DNA of 64,000 bases from Apiospora phragmitis (lineage: Eukaryota > Ascomycota > Sordariomycetes > Amphisphaeriales > Apiosporaceae), in NCBI GenBank assembly GCA_038363925.1, contig JAQQWL010000001.1, positions 1,302,001 to 1,366,000 on the forward strand. The letters are read 5' to 3'. Position 1 is the stretch's first letter; every line of letters starts with the position of its first letter. Positions 34,801 through 46,801 of this stretch are shown here, piece by piece. The translations under genes were made by a program, and so were the position numbers. The notes beneath the pieces are model-generated. The model saw only the letters and a list, made by a program, of their open reading frames with translations, ran no database searches and had not been told where the DNA came from.

Positions 34801-37083
34801 CACCTTTTCGTACCCTGTATACAGAATCCAGCGAGTCCCGGGTAAGCAGCTCTCTTGCGGTAAGGTGGATTAATTGCAGTCTGCCCAGCCTATCGATGAA
34901 GACTAAATCCCCGCAGAAGTCGCTGATGAAACGCTTCATGTCGCCTATGTCGGCCTTTATATGGACTGATGGCTGCTTGAAGCTCCTCAAGGGACAATGG
35001 GCGACTGCAGCACGTAGCCCAGGTGAAAATGGCATGGATCGAGTCCCGGTTCATGGACGTCGATATCCTGTCTAAAATACCGAGGTAGATGGCATCCATG
35101 TCTAACGAGTTATTGTCGATGACATGCTCAGCCTGAGCAGTAGTTCCGACCTCCTGCAGCCCTTGGACGACAAGCTGGGCCCAGAGGAAACAGCCCTGAG
35201 ATTTCATGAGGACGCGGCGGGCCATCTGTGCTCGCAACTCAGGGGTCGGCGCGGGGAAACGGGTTTGCCTATGCTGTAACAGCAGCTCTATGTCTCTGTA
35301 GTTGTCTTCCTCTGTTACAGTTTCGGAGACAACGTCCATAGCCCTTGTCAGAAGTCCCGAGGCCGAATCGATCGAGTTTCGAGAGGTGGCGAAGATATAG
35401 AGAAGCCAGTATTCCTGGGCTTTTGTCAGGAAGGCGATTAGCTCCGCATCTGCGTTTGATTCATCTAACGCGTCTATAACACAGTATTGTGGGCGCCGCA
35501 ATTTATATTTCAGGACACCGTTGAGGAAAGAGATTTCGCCATACTACGCCGGCGTCGTTCTTCTCTACCGTGCTTTCATCCGACTTCGCAGCAATCCCGA
35601 CAATCATGCGTGCGACTCCAGGGTGGATAGTAGCCATTTGCCAGACCATGGAGCGAAGGAAGGACTTAATAGTGAGGTCTTAGACTTGTCGCCTTTTCCA
35701 AAGAAAAAGTAGCAGCAGTCCTTGCCGTAGTCATGCAGGTCCGATATCATAGCACCGGAAATTACACTCTTACCGGCACCAGGATGTCCGCGAAGCCAAA
35801 AAGTGCTAGCAGAAAGGCGAGTGCTTTTCCAGTCCTTGTATGTAGGCCGCCGTAGAAGCCATTCGCAAGATCCCTGCAAGCGGAGAGACTGGAACCTGGT
35901 CAGGTCATCTTCGGGGATCTTTGGGGCTCCCAGGAATCGGGTGAGCCGCTCCCTTAAACTTGGATCGACAGTTTCCATAGAGGATATGTTGGCATCGCTT
36001 GGGTAGGCAATACTCGTGTCTGCTTCGCGCGAGTCGTTTATGAGCGTGGCCATCGCATTGCGGATCATGAGGAAAGAAGGGTCTTCCGGGGAGGAGAATC
36101 GAGTCACGTCACGATGATTTGCATCCAGGTAGACCCGCCGCTCGTTGGTGTAGTCTAAAACTGCGGCCTCCCGATCTACTATCAAGCTATTCCCAAGCAT
36201 CGGTCGAGTCTCGAAGAAACAGAAAAGACGCAGTTGCTTGGACAGGCGCGGGAATTCCTCATTCAGTAGACTGAGCGTACTGGAAGAGGGAAACAACTCA
36301 TTGACAAAGGGCCGAGCTCCATGGAAAGAAAGCAGCCGGCTGAGAGCCTTCGCAATGGATGCACCGTTATGTGGCACACCGAGGAAAAACATGGCAAATA
36401 CATTGGCAATGGTGTCTTTGAACCCGGGATCGGAATGACCAAGGACGTAGGCCATTTTGATGACCAAGCCGCCCATACTGTGACCGACGAATATAAGAGG
36501 AACCTAGAAGCCACGGAAGCATCAGTACATTTTGGTCCTGTAGTCGAGAACTCTCAAAAGCGGCACTGAAAAGAACCCGAGAACCAGAGATATAACTGTG
36601 TTTTCAACCTACATTTTGCTTTGGTATAATTGATGGGGCGTCATGAACGGCACTCCGTAGGTTTCTAGCGAAATCCTGTATCTGCAGTATTGATTGTTTC
36701 GAGACACCAGAGTGATAGCCAAATGAGTGTATTCGCACGTCGGCAAATCCATCATCGCTGGGGAGCCAAAACTTGGGCCAGAAATTGGACTCATCTCCTT
36801 TCGTCCAAGTGCTTTGCGAGCCGCCATTGAGGCCGTGGACAAAGACGATATCAGCCCGGGGAACATTTACGGCCGGTGTGTATAATGTTGTCAGGCCATA
36901 GCTACCCTTGGGAGGGTCCTTGTCCCTCTGCTCCGAGGATGTCGTGTCCCTTCTAAATATGCCGAGGACGGATTTACCGGACTTGGTTGAATCAATAGTG
37001 TCTGAGGTCCTAGGACTTACAGCACTTGCCGAGTGGGCCTGCCGAGCCGCCGGAACCGTCGTGCCACTATTGTTCTCGTCCAT
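31855..37083 (-). pseudogene. SesB-NACHT-WD40 NLR-type (STAND) gene, multiply broken
   Basis: Fungal NLR-like receptor architecture, of the kind linked to non-self recognition and incompatibility. Exon 1 is 36613-37083; the rest starts at 36503. (1) A SesB-type alpha/beta hydrolase: VFVHGLNGGSQSTW, nucleophile elbow VGHSMGG, FFLGVPHNG, and a possible catalytic His in LDANHRDVTRF. (2) A NACHT NTPase: Walker A FWLRGHPGAGKS, Walker B YCVIDALDES. (3) A post-NACHT helical part ending in LQLIHLTARELL. (4) A long beta-propeller region with WD-like blades (RVQIWNKEE, QCRVWEPS, AIHVWDM). The frame breaks at about 35660, 35521-35530, 34950-34975, 33625-33640 and 32029-32033, and there is an in-frame TGA at 33000-33002. 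After the last break the other frame gives a natural end ...EVWWGS. The breaks may be sequence errors or decay; I label it pseudogene provisionally. Confidence 0.72.
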
Positions 37084-38038
37084 GAGATGAAGTGGCCCTC
37101 TTGACGATGGGCCAGCTCAGCCAGGTGTAAGCGAAGAAGTCGTTCCTTACTCGAAATTGGCAGGACACCCCCCGCACTTCGAAATGAAATGGACAGGATG
37201 GCAGAGAATACCCCCACGCACAAGTGAGTCTGGGATCTTCCTTTGCCTATAATAGAGTCTTTGAGTGACAAGACTGGATTGTCTAGCAGAATATCCTCAT
37301 GTTTGACATGACTTCCACGGGTGTTCTGTGACCGCCGTTTCGGAAGGAACACATGGGACGCGTGCGGCTGAGAATAATATACCAAGCTGAAGTCGACAAG
37401 GCACGGCAAAAGAGAATGGGCGGTTCAAGTATTTACACATGGTTGCTTGTCGATCCGGCTAGTCTAGGCAGAGGCAAATTGCACCCAAGCCCAAACCTGG
37501 CAGGGCATGGGTGGTGCCCGTCAGATCAGGCTGTCGCAGTATCGGCTTACCAGAAGCTTATCACGATGCAGTCAAGCATGCTAGGATGAAGACCATGTTC
37601 TTGGAATCATCACTTGCCAAGGGCACCTGAAAAATATCATAAGATCGAACTTCGAAGTAGCTGGGCAACCGTTGTCCGGATGGGAACAGTCGCCTACCCG
37701 AGGGACTGACTGCTGTCTCGAAGATTCAGTTGGATTGAGAGATGCACCATAATGAGGGGGTGGTTGCCTCGAGGATTTGATTGGGTTTGGGAAGCCAAAA
37801 TGAAGGGGTGAGTAACCTGAAGGTGCACCTTTTAAGCATCAAAAAGCAAGGATGCAGATGTAAGCACATGCAAGCGCCCATGGCCACATCATAGTCTCTG
37901 TAGCGGCTGTCTTGGCATGGGGGGGGGGGGAGTGAAACCCACGATGAGTACTTAAAAAGCGAGGGGCCGGGCTGGGAATATACTTGAAAGAATTTGATTC
38001 CCTACTGTTGGAAGTGATAGTTTTCCTAAGGCATCGTC
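37084..38038. other. Divergent spacer NLR/FN3K
   Basis: 955 bp between head-to-head genes, with a G10 run near 37921. No gene-like ORF. Confidence 0.5.
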
Positions 38039-39407
38039 ATGACTTCCAGCACCACCACATACAAGTACGCGACTCTAGACCCGACGGTTTGGAACAAGCC
38101 GAATCTAGTTCCAGTCGAAGTCATCCATTATGTCGATGATGCTGTGAAATCAAGTCGGGAGCCCGCTTGGCTGACATTGCTCGTACGATCACTAACATAT
38201 AATTAGTGCTTCCCCCCGACAACAAAGGCATCGGTATCACGCCGTCCGGCTCGTCCTACTGGGCCCGAACAGCAAAGATCGAGACTGAAACCCCTGAGGG
38301 GAGGAACAATCATTCTTCATCAAGGTAAGGGGTCTACCAGTCCACCAGTCCAAAAGAATCCCCTTTCTGACATCTATAACAGGTCCAGTGCGGTGACTAC
38401 GCCCAGAAACTCTTCACTGGAGAGTATGCCTCGATGCGCGCTCTTCGTGAGGCGATGCCGGACCTCACGCCGCTGCCCATTGGGACGGGCCAGTACGCCA
38501 GTGACCCCGACAAGTTCTTCTACTTGTGCGAGTTCCGCGAGCTCGTCGAGGACGTGCCCGACATCGAAGACTTCTCCTCCATGATCGCCAAGATGCACAA
38601 GCGCGGCGTCTCCCCCGACGGCAAGTTCGGCTTCCCGGTCCCGACCTACGGCGGGCGATTGCCGATGCTCTACCCGCCGTCCGACACGTGGGAGGAGCTG
38701 TTCACCCAGGTCATGGACACGACCTTCACCGTCGAGGAGGAGTCCCAGGGCGTCGACGAGGACATGCAGGCCCTGCGCGAGGCCATCATGACCAAGGTGA
38801 TCCCCCGGTTGCTGCGGCCCATGGAGACCGGGGGGCGGAGTCTGGTGCCGCGACTCGTGCACTCGGATCTGTGGCACGGTAACGTCGCCGTAGACGCAAG
38901 CACAGGGCTGCCCGTCACATTCGACGGTATAGCTCTCTATGCCCACAACGAATACGAACTGGCCCCGTGGCGTCCCATCCGCCACAATATTGGGAGACCG
39001 TACATTAAAGAGTATCTGAAGCATGCAGCCGTGACAGATCCCTCCGAGGACTTCGAAGACAGAAACTTGCTATACTGCATGTAAGTAGTTTTGGTATCAC
39101 AGCGGCGACCTAACGATCCCCTGAATATCCAGCGAAATTCCAGCAGCTGAAACCTTGACCACAGCAAATTCAACCTGAACAGCTCAGCCCATTATCCTGG
39201 GAACCTACGATTCCGCAACATGTAAGCTAAATCAACTGAAACCCCCCGACTAGTCTATTGCCCTTGCTGATAGAGTCACGTAGAGTCCGCGAGGAAATGC
39301 GCGAGCTAGTCAACAAATACCCGGAAGGCCACGAAGGGTGGCTGAAGGAGCACCCAGAAGAAGCTGCTGTAGTTCCATCAGGCGACAGAAGATTGCAACG
39401 TCTGTAG
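38039..39407 (+). CDS. Fructosamine/ketosamine-3-kinase family protein, one frameshift
   Basis: Protein-deglycation kinase family (FN3K), which phosphorylates ketoamines on glycated proteins. Exons as read: 38039-38153, 38207-38324, about 38384-39080, 39165-39223 and 39297-39407. It begins MTSSTTTYKYATLDPTVWNK, then SMLPPDNKGIGITPSGSSYW. The family core is clear: FIKVQCGDYAQKLFTGEYAS, then LCEFRELVEDVP, and the catalytic loop RLVHSDLWHGNVAVDASTG followed by PVTFDG (HxDLWxGN ... xD). The C-terminal part has ELAPWRP and KEYLKHAAVTDPSEDFEDRN. The G run 38298-38301 seems one base short: without it PEGE-EQSFFIK is out of frame. The first donor (gtcggg) is non-consensus but preserves frame and follows a good branch site (cactaac) downstream. 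Confidence 0.85.
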
Positions 39408-40283
39408 GGGATGTCTCGACCCTCACCAAGGCTATATCAATTTTGTCTATAATCTGGGTTGGATATCATGATTTGAGCATCATGCCAGATACGGCAGGTA
39501 CCCCCTTTTGAAAAAGCCCCCTATGCCTTGGAAATCCGCAATAGAACGAGTCCGACGCATGGACTGGTATGATAATAATATGACATGAAAACGAATTACG
39601 TTGGTTGCTGAATAGGACCCGGAGATAATATACTATTGATGCATACTTGGCCAGTGTATTGGACTGAAGGAACCAAATTCAACTATTTAGGTAATCTACA
39701 CGTTGTGTTACATCTCGGATGAAAAAGGTTGGGGATTTGCAGTTGCCAAAGTCTGCATCCGAAAGCCCTTTAATTATGTACTCCAACGCATGTCTACAAA
39801 TTATATGACCTTTTGGGTTAAGTAAAATAGTCTTCGGAAAGGGCAGACGCCAGCTTCGTAACATGTGATTTGTAATTTAATCCCAATTCGAAACTCGTTA
39901 CAAGAGCATATCTCTCCCTCTACTAGTATAGAGCGATGTTACGATATGTTCTTGCACGCATTGTTAAAGCAACTTGTGATATTAGCCGTTGGCCAAGAAG
40001 CATGTGCAGGGGTTCGGAAGCCTCTGACGACATTGCGAGGCAACCTCCAAGTTCCTATGTTGCAGACCGAGACCCAGATGGGAACTTGTGCAGACGAGCA
40101 CCGACCCTTGGACCAGAATCAACGGCTGCACAACTCCAATAAACACAGCCTATGAACACAATACACCATTGTTGTTAATAGCGACCGGGCGAAGTCTAGC
40201 ACGGTATAGACCACTCCTACATCGGCACTCGATTTACAACTTCCCCAACTGCGGAGTGATCACTGGCTTTTAAATTCGCAACA
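39408..40283. other. Spacer FN3K/MFS
   Basis: 876 bp of moderately AT-rich DNA between two genes in tandem; nothing recognised. Confidence 0.5.
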
Positions 40284-41868
40284 ATGGCGACAGCCACACA
40301 GCAGGAACCAGTACCATCGGCCGTTACTGGTAGTACTCCATACTCTACCATGGGTCAAAGTCGAAAGCGGTATCTGACCTACCTTCTCGACTACCTATGC
40401 CTCATCTCCTCTCTGAGCGCCACCATTTACTTCCCCCTGATCCCGCTCCTCGCGGCGCACTACGCCACCTCGGTCCAGGCGGTCAACCTGACCGTCACCC
40501 TGTACGTCGTGTTCCAGGGCATCGCGCCGTCCTTCTGGTCGCCCGCCTCGGACAGCCTGGGCCGGCGGCCCGTGTTCCTGGGCACGTTCGCCGTCTTCGC
40601 GGCCGCCAGCGCGGGCCTGTGCTTCAGCGGGCGCAGCCTCGCGGCCCTGGCAGCCCTGCGCGCGCTGCAGAGCGTCGGCGGCAGCGCGGTCTTGAGCATC
40701 GCGTACGGCGTCGTGTCCGACGCCGTGACGCACGCCGAGAGGGGCAGCATGCTCGGACCCATGATGGCGAGCGCGAACCTCGGGCCCTGCCTGGGCCCCG
40801 TCCTGGGCGGGAGCGTCACGTACGCCGCGGGCGGTCAGGACTTCCAGTTGTGCTTTCGCGCGCTGGCCATTGTCGGGGGCAGCTCTGTGTTGTTGGTGGG
40901 TGGACCCTCCCGGAGACGAACAGGGATATTGTGGGCAACGGTAGCGTTCCGGCGCAAGGGGTTTGGCAGACGTGGTGGGCGTCCTTGAGAACTTTTCGGC
41001 ATCAGCTTTGGGCATCGAGGCAGGATGAGAAATCAGCAGGACGTTCGCAAGATGCTATCAAAGCTCATGGCACCGATGACGTCGAGAAGACGGGAGGAAC
41101 AGGTGGCACATCTGTAAGTACAGAAGCGCAGGTCCATAGCCCAATGGGACGAGGTCGGTTGATCGTCCCGAACCCCTTCTCTTCGTTGCGACTTATCTTC
41201 TATTGGGATATATCCCTTGTTCTCTTTCTGGCAGCGAGCCCCTACAGCCTGTGGTACTTGATCCAGACCTCGATTCCCATAATATACGGAGCAGCCGGTT
41301 ATGACTTCCGCGAGATATACGTCGGGCTCACCTATCTTGCCGGGGGCTTTGGCGTCATTGCCGGGGGTTTCATCAACGGCCGCCTGATGGACTGGAACTA
41401 CCGTGTTGTCGCCCGCCAGGCAGAACTGCCCGTGGATAAGCACTCGGGCGACAACATGTCCAAGTTTCCCATCGAGAGGGCCCGCAGCCGCGGTTCCATG
41501 CTCATTTTGGGTGTTTCCGTATGTGCAGTCATCGCGTTTGGATGGACGGTGCACTACAAAATCCACCCAGCGGTTCCCCTGATACTGCAGTTCTATATTG
41601 GCGCCAAGTGTACCGTGCTGCATCAGGCATATAGTGCGCTTCTGGTGGACATGTTCCCCAGAAGCCAAGCACTGCTGGGGCCAGCAACAACATTATCCGG
41701 TGCGCGCTCTCTGCTGCCGCCGTGGCCGTGTTGCAGCCGTTGGTGGATGCATTGGGCATGGGCTGGTTTTTCACCACGATGGCTTTGTTAGATGCCGGAC
41801 TATGCATAATCGCGGTGTGGGTGCTGAGGCGATGGGGCAGGCAGTGGCGTAGTAAATGGCAACCTTGA
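40284..41868 (+). CDS. MFS transporter, DHA1 (drug:H+ antiporter-1) type, two frameshifts
   Basis: Twelve-helix plasma-membrane exporter family. Intronless. The cytoplasmic N-terminus leads into TM1 LDYLCLISSLSATIYFPLIP. Motif A in loop 2-3 reads SPASDSLGRRPVFL, and motif C in TM5 reads ASANLGPCLGPVLGG. After TM6 comes TLPETNRDIVGNGS, characteristic of fungal DHA1 (QDR-like) members. The second half has YSLWYLIQTSIPIIYG, the TYLAGGFGVIAGGFINGRL helix and a late VDMFPRSQA element. Two single-base losses are needed. One is near 40897-40903, before the TLPETNRD block. The other is near 41668-41672, after which the correct frame reads AGASNNIIRCALSAAAVAV and continues to a stop at 41866-41868. 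Export substrate unknown. Confidence 0.82.
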
Positions 41869-43301
41869 CGATATCAAATTGCAATCACGAGACTCGTTGA
41901 GGAGAAAACTCACAAGCGTAAACCGAATAGTTGCATGTGCAGGTTTCGAAACGATGACCGGCACCTTTACTAATATGTTTCCCTCCTTTCCCCCTTTTCC
42001 CTGGGGTATGTAACAACATTGAACTACTTCGGGCAATAAAAACAAGCAAGCGGCACAGCTGCCAGCCAGCCTTTAAACTCGGCGGGCGTTGAGCCCCAAC
42101 GCCCGAGTTACATCAAACAAGCCATTTCGTATGGTTGCAAAGGCAATAGGATTTTTCCACGCAAAGGATGGGCAGATGATCCATATCATACCGATGTTGA
42201 TCAATGGTTACATTGCGTCGGTGAGAGTGAAGCCGCTAAGTCTATACCCCTAAAGCACCTAGACTGCGTCGAGAATATTGACGGCCCCGCCTGACATTAG
42301 CACGTTGCTTACCCCTGTACTCCGTAGAACTGTTCCGATTGATGCAGCTCAGAGCCCAGGCATGCCAGCACGCCACGTCTGTCTATCTGCAATCTACTAT
42401 TGAAGTACCTGCTTTATGTATCTACGCGTACATACGTAACCACCTCTAGTACTCTATCGGGCCTTGATCCATTCTCCCACTATCTATCAACCGGTGCGTC
42501 TCCTTGTCAACCAGGGAATCATCACGCTCAACAAGGAACGGTAAACTGCCTCTGCATTTTGATCCAGTCGCTCACTTGTTGTCACTTGCTGTCGACGGTT
42601 AGTCCCATCCCCAAGTCTACCTAACTTCCATATTACTTTGCACAACTCTCTGTACTTTATGCAGGTGCCTACTTTACCTAGGGTCTTCGAAACACTCCAA
42701 GAAGCTGCTGCTGACCGACCCAATCTCACCTCACCAGATACATACCTAGGTAGTCAGTCTATACCGCAACAACGCAACAGCCGAACTGTATCATCATCAT
42801 CACGGTTACTAACCTAGCACCCAATCCAGTTAGGCAACTGTGGACTGAACCATTGCTGCCACTTGATCTTATTAACCTCTGGATCCTTGGCCTCGACTCA
42901 ACCGGATTGAACTGAACAGACACTGCACTGCCTCGCATTGAACTGCACCCAAACTGAGACTACCCGCTACGTCCAACGCCGCACCGTCACCGTCGCACGG
43001 TTTTGGTGTCCCAGTGACATTTTGAGAAGATCCCTCCACGTCCCCTTTGCGACTCTACCACACACTACGCAGCGCTACGAGCCGATCCAATCCAACGCAG
43101 CAACCCTCCTACGACGACCCTGAATTCTCGTCGTGCTTGAGTTACACCGTTTCGCGAACCACCCTTCATCTCCACATCAACACCCACGAGCTGACACCAA
43201 GAACGCCATCTACGACTCTCGGATAGCCTCTTTCGCCTTCGCCCCCGTTTCACGATACTTATTGGTGCTTGAGCCTCAACACCAAGGACAAATCCTTCAA
43301 T
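41869..43301. other. Spacer and long leader of the Sec4-type gene
   Basis: 1.43 kb without a supported gene. The 300 bases before the Rab start are pyrimidine-rich and probably transcribed leader. Confidence 0.5.
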
Positions 43302-44269
43302 ATGTCGGGCAACCGAAACTACGACTTCCTAGTATGTCCCGTTATCTCTATTATCTACTACCACTGCCTGCCTACCCTACCCGTGATACCGCTCCTCCGT
43401 CCCTATGCCCACCCGACAGTCATCAAATGCACGCCGCCTCGACATGCGAACAGGAGTCTGGCGGCCCCTCTCGCAGGCTAGGAATTCCATCCGGCGGAAG
43501 ACCTCGCGTCCTGGATCTGTCGTCGACAAGCGAGCCCCCTATGGCGCACCGCCGCCATCGCAGCAGCAGCAACAACTACAACAACAGAGAAATTCCACCG
43601 CTAACGATAGAATGCCCAATCAGATCAAACTCCTCCTCATCGGCGACTCGGGTGTAGGCAAATCATGCTGTCTGCTGCGCTTCAGTGAAGACTCCTTCAC
43701 GCCCTCCTTCATCACCACCATCGGCATCGACTTCAAGATCCGAACGATCGAGCTCGATGGCAAGCGTGTCAAGCTGCAGATCTGGGATACCGCCGGCCAA
43801 GAGCGTTTCCGTACCATTACGACAGCCTACTACCGCGGTGCCATGGGCATCTTGCTCGTCTACGATGTCACGGACCAAAGGTCCTTCGAAAGTGAGTATA
43901 AAAGCTGTGTGGTTATAGTCAAGCGAACATAAGTACTAACCAAACCCCGCCAAAGACATCCGCACCTGGTTTGCAAACGTGGAGCAGCACGCAACCGAAG
44001 GCGTCAACAAGATCTTGATCGGTAACAAGTGCGACTGGGAAGATAAGCGCGTTGTTTCGACGGAACAAGGAGAGACTCTGGCCAAGGAGCTCGGCATCCC
44101 CTTCCTCGAGGTCTCGGCCAAGAGCAACATCAACATCGACAAGGCTTTCTACAGCTTAGCTGCCGACATCAAGAAGCGCATCATCGACACCGCCAAGTCG
44201 GAACCCACGGCCTCGTCTGTCAACGTGGCGCAGGGAGAGGGATCGGGCGGCTTGGGCAAGTGCTGCTAA
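43302..44269 (+). CDS. SEC4: Sec4/Rab8-type small GTPase
   Basis: Rab GTPase that delivers post-Golgi secretory vesicles to the plasma membrane and hyphal tip (SrgA/Sec4 group). Exons: 43302-43331, 43624-43891 and 43956-44269; 203 residues. Motifs: P-loop GDSGVGKS, effector switch [17 protein letters not shown], switch [26 protein letters not shown] and SAKSN for guanine specificity, and a C-terminal CC for double geranylgeranylation (GGLGKCC). It starts [10 protein letters not shown], joined exactly to [10 protein letters not shown] as in fungal Sec4 proteins. Intron 1 is 292 nt, and much of it is open in the same frame as exon 2, so a predictor could wrongly extend the N-terminus into it. 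No frame break. Confidence 0.95.
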
Positions 44270-45293
44270 GCGGACCTTGGTCTGCTAGGGTTTGGGGGAT
44301 GTGCTTCGTATGCGTTCAAAACACACAGATAGACTCGACTTATCCGTGTGCAAGACAGTGCGGGGGATCTGGTCGGCCAGTCCACGCAGGTCGCTTTTAC
44401 AACAGCGCAGACAAGAAATAGACAGGGAGGAATCGACCACGGGAGAAAGCATTTTTACCCAGGAGCTTTAGAAATGCCGTTATAGAAGGCGAGGAAGTAT
44501 TGTCTTGGGTAAGCATGGGAGGCAGATTTGCTCCGTGAATCTGCCTCTTCAATGTGCCCCTACAACTGTTAACATCGATCCATGTACCTATGCATGGCAA
44601 AGCGCGACTCGCGATTCATTTACCTCCATGGCTTGCTGCGTCGCAGCAAGAGCGAAACCTCCTTGATGGGTTGCGTACAACTGCTCAGATCAAGAGCGAA
44701 GGCTATTGTCCACAGAGTCTGTACGCTGCTGTTTGGCGCGGTCCGAAAGGGAACGGGCGAGCCACAACAAATGTCTGAAATGGGAGGGTGGAGTTTGGTT
44801 TTGATATGGGTTTTAATACACTTTTCCGGCTGCTGTCTTTTTTGCCTCCGAAGTTTTCTATCCTTTTTGCCTCGGTGACTCGTCTTCTGGCTCCTCTGAG
44901 GTTTGTCTTGACCCATTTGCTATCATGAAAGAAAAACCTTGAGGGACTCTGCTGCGGCTATTTGACTCAATATCTCTCGAGAAAGATAGAAAGAATATTG
45001 CTCTCTTGAACACTCCGTTCTCGGATCACCTGGCATGAGGATATAGTCATTGCGGGAGTGGAGCAAAGCTTGCTTGTATGACCATGTACGGAATACCTAG
45101 TATGTCGAACTTTGACCCCTGAATATGCATCTATCGAAGACCCCTTTCGGCTCGAGACTCCTGGGATGTAAGCAATAGAGCAACTGTGGATAGTATCATA
45201 ATGACGAGCAGGGTATATATAGTTGCAATATAGCATGGTCGTAGTGTAGATATATTTACAGTAGTTTACATTTGGGTACTAGCTTGTGTCTGT
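44270..45293. other. Convergent spacer
   Basis: 1,024 bp between converging genes. No gene-like ORF; presumably 3' untranslated sequence and filler. Confidence 0.5.
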
Positions 45294-46801
45294 CTACCAG
45301 AGTATCGACGCGTTGATGGTCCGGGACTCCTCCCAAGTCTTAACGTCGCTATCCTCATGGCCCATCCTCAGCTGGAGCTGCCGCCGGTGCCAGTGCCGGA
45401 CGAAGCGGCGCGCCTCGGCCTCGTCGAGGAACGGCACGATGAACCGGTTCCACCGCCGGTTCTCGTTCTTGAGCTTCTGTCGTTCCAGGGCCGTCCGCGA
45501 GAGCGACTCCGACGCTAGCTGTGCTGCCGGTTCTGCCTTTAATCCTCTTCCATTATCAAACTCCTCCCCGGCTCCCGTCCCTCCTGTCCCTCTTTCTACG
45601 CCCATGACGCTGGCGATTTGCTGCCGCACGGACTCCTCGGGCCCGCCCTGCTCCGAGGCCTTGAGCGAGCTCTTGCCGAAGGCCATGATGCCGCCGTTGT
45701 TTTGTGGGACGTCGGTGTCGAAGTCGCGGTCGAGGCCCTTGACGCGCCAGGGCAGGTTGCGCTCGGCGCCGTCCTCGTGGATGAGGGCGCGCAGCGTGGG
45801 CACCGAGAGGCGGCCGCCCTCGAGCACGAGCAGGACCAGGTGGCGCGAGCCGGCCTTGGCCATGAGGCGCTCGACCAGGGAGGGGGCGCCGTTGTTCAGC
45901 AGAGAGTCGAGGCGCGTGTAGACGGGCCGCTCGATGTCGTAGCGCTGGCTCTGCGGGATCAGGGTGAAGTGGCGAATGCTGGCGGCGTCAAGGTCCACCT
46001 CGTTGCCGTCCTCGTCGACGAGGAGGTCCTCGTAGCCCGCGAGGCTGTGCTGCTGGTCCGTCTTGCTCAGGGCGCGCAGCTTCTGCTTCAGGTTCAAATC
46101 CTGGTCACGAAGATTCTGGCGGGAGAGCGATTGCTGTGGGGTGCCAGTGCTGCCGCCTTCGTCGCCCGTGAGCAGCTGGCGGGTCCAGTTGCGCGCCCGC
46201 GCCAGCCGCCACAGCGTCGAGACCTCCTGCTGCCAGGCCGCGGCCGCGGCGCCGCTCTCGAACAGGACGTAGTACTGGCCCGCGGGCTCGAGGGTCTCGG
46301 GGTCGCGCACGGGAATGATGCGGTGGATGCCCGCCGAGGACCAGCCCTCGACGTGGCGCGCGGGCCCGCCCAGCTCGGCGCGGTAGAAGTCGGACTCGAC
46401 GAGGGACTTGGGCGCGCCGCTCAGGACCAGGATGGCGCGGTTGTCGTAGCCGGGGTCGTCGTCTACATCTTGGGCGTAGGCCTGCAGGTCCTCGGGCACG
46501 GCAAGCGGCTCCGGCGGTGCCGCCTCTGCGTCTTTGTTGTTGGTCTTGGATCCGTCGGGAACAGCTCTTCGAACAGGGTTTTCTTGGGTTGCGGCGGCTG
46601 TTGGCTCGAGGCATGTGCGCTGGAGTTGGAGCTGGAGCTGGAGCTGGAGCTGGAGTTGGAGTTGGAGTTGGAGCTGCTACTACTATAGCGGCAGCAGCTG
46701 CTGCCATGCAGCAATTGGTCCGAGAGGGGGCGCCATGTCGTGGAGGCTGCTGCTGCTATAGTGGTACGCAAGAGCGGCCGCTGTAGCTGTCGTAGGGGCA
46801 T
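45294..46801 (-). CDS. Unrecognised, probably mitochondrial protein, one frameshift
   Basis: I do not recognise the family. About 500 residues if joined. The N-terminus (MPLRQLQRPLLRTTIAAAAS) is Arg/Ala/Ser-rich and acid-free, like a mitochondrial presequence. A low-complexity Ser/Asn tract follows, encoded by the hexamer repeat at 46620-46674. KKTLFEELFP then leads into a frame break at about 46546-46553, beyond which the other frame carries the main body. There the stretch AILVLSGAPKSLVESDFYRA ... GQYYVLFESGAAAAAWQQEV has the spacing of an RRM-like beta-alpha fold; this is only a resemblance. Later parts are rich in charged residues (RFVRHWHRRQLQLRMGHEDS), and the chain ends TINASILW. High GC3 over 1.2 kb supports coding. 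A 356-codon frame on the plus strand here is its shadow. Confidence 0.65.
46620..46674 (+). repeat. Hexamer minisatellite, GGAGYT units
   Basis: About nine tandem units of gagctg/gagttg. On the minus strand they code for an Asn/Ser run inside the preceding protein. Such repeats vary in length between strains. Confidence 0.9.

Noticed and set aside
38374..39024. 216-codon frame antisense to the FN3K gene
   Set aside because: Composition-driven shadow of a GC-rich coding exon.
40395..41015. 206-codon frame antisense to the MFS gene
   Set aside because: Shadow of the GC-rich first half of the transporter; very Gly/Arg/Asp-rich and without a domain.
43405..43623. In-frame extension upstream of the Sec4-type exon 2 (MPTRQSS...)
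   Set aside because: The canonical [10 protein letters not shown] exon with a good donor joins exon 2 exactly, so this is intron 1 read through.
45618..46688. 356-codon open frame on the plus strand, Leu/Glu/Val-rich with long EL repeats
   Set aside because: It lies antisense to the 45.3-46.8 kb protein, owes its openness to high GC3 on the other strand, and ends in the hexamer repeat. No domain is visible.
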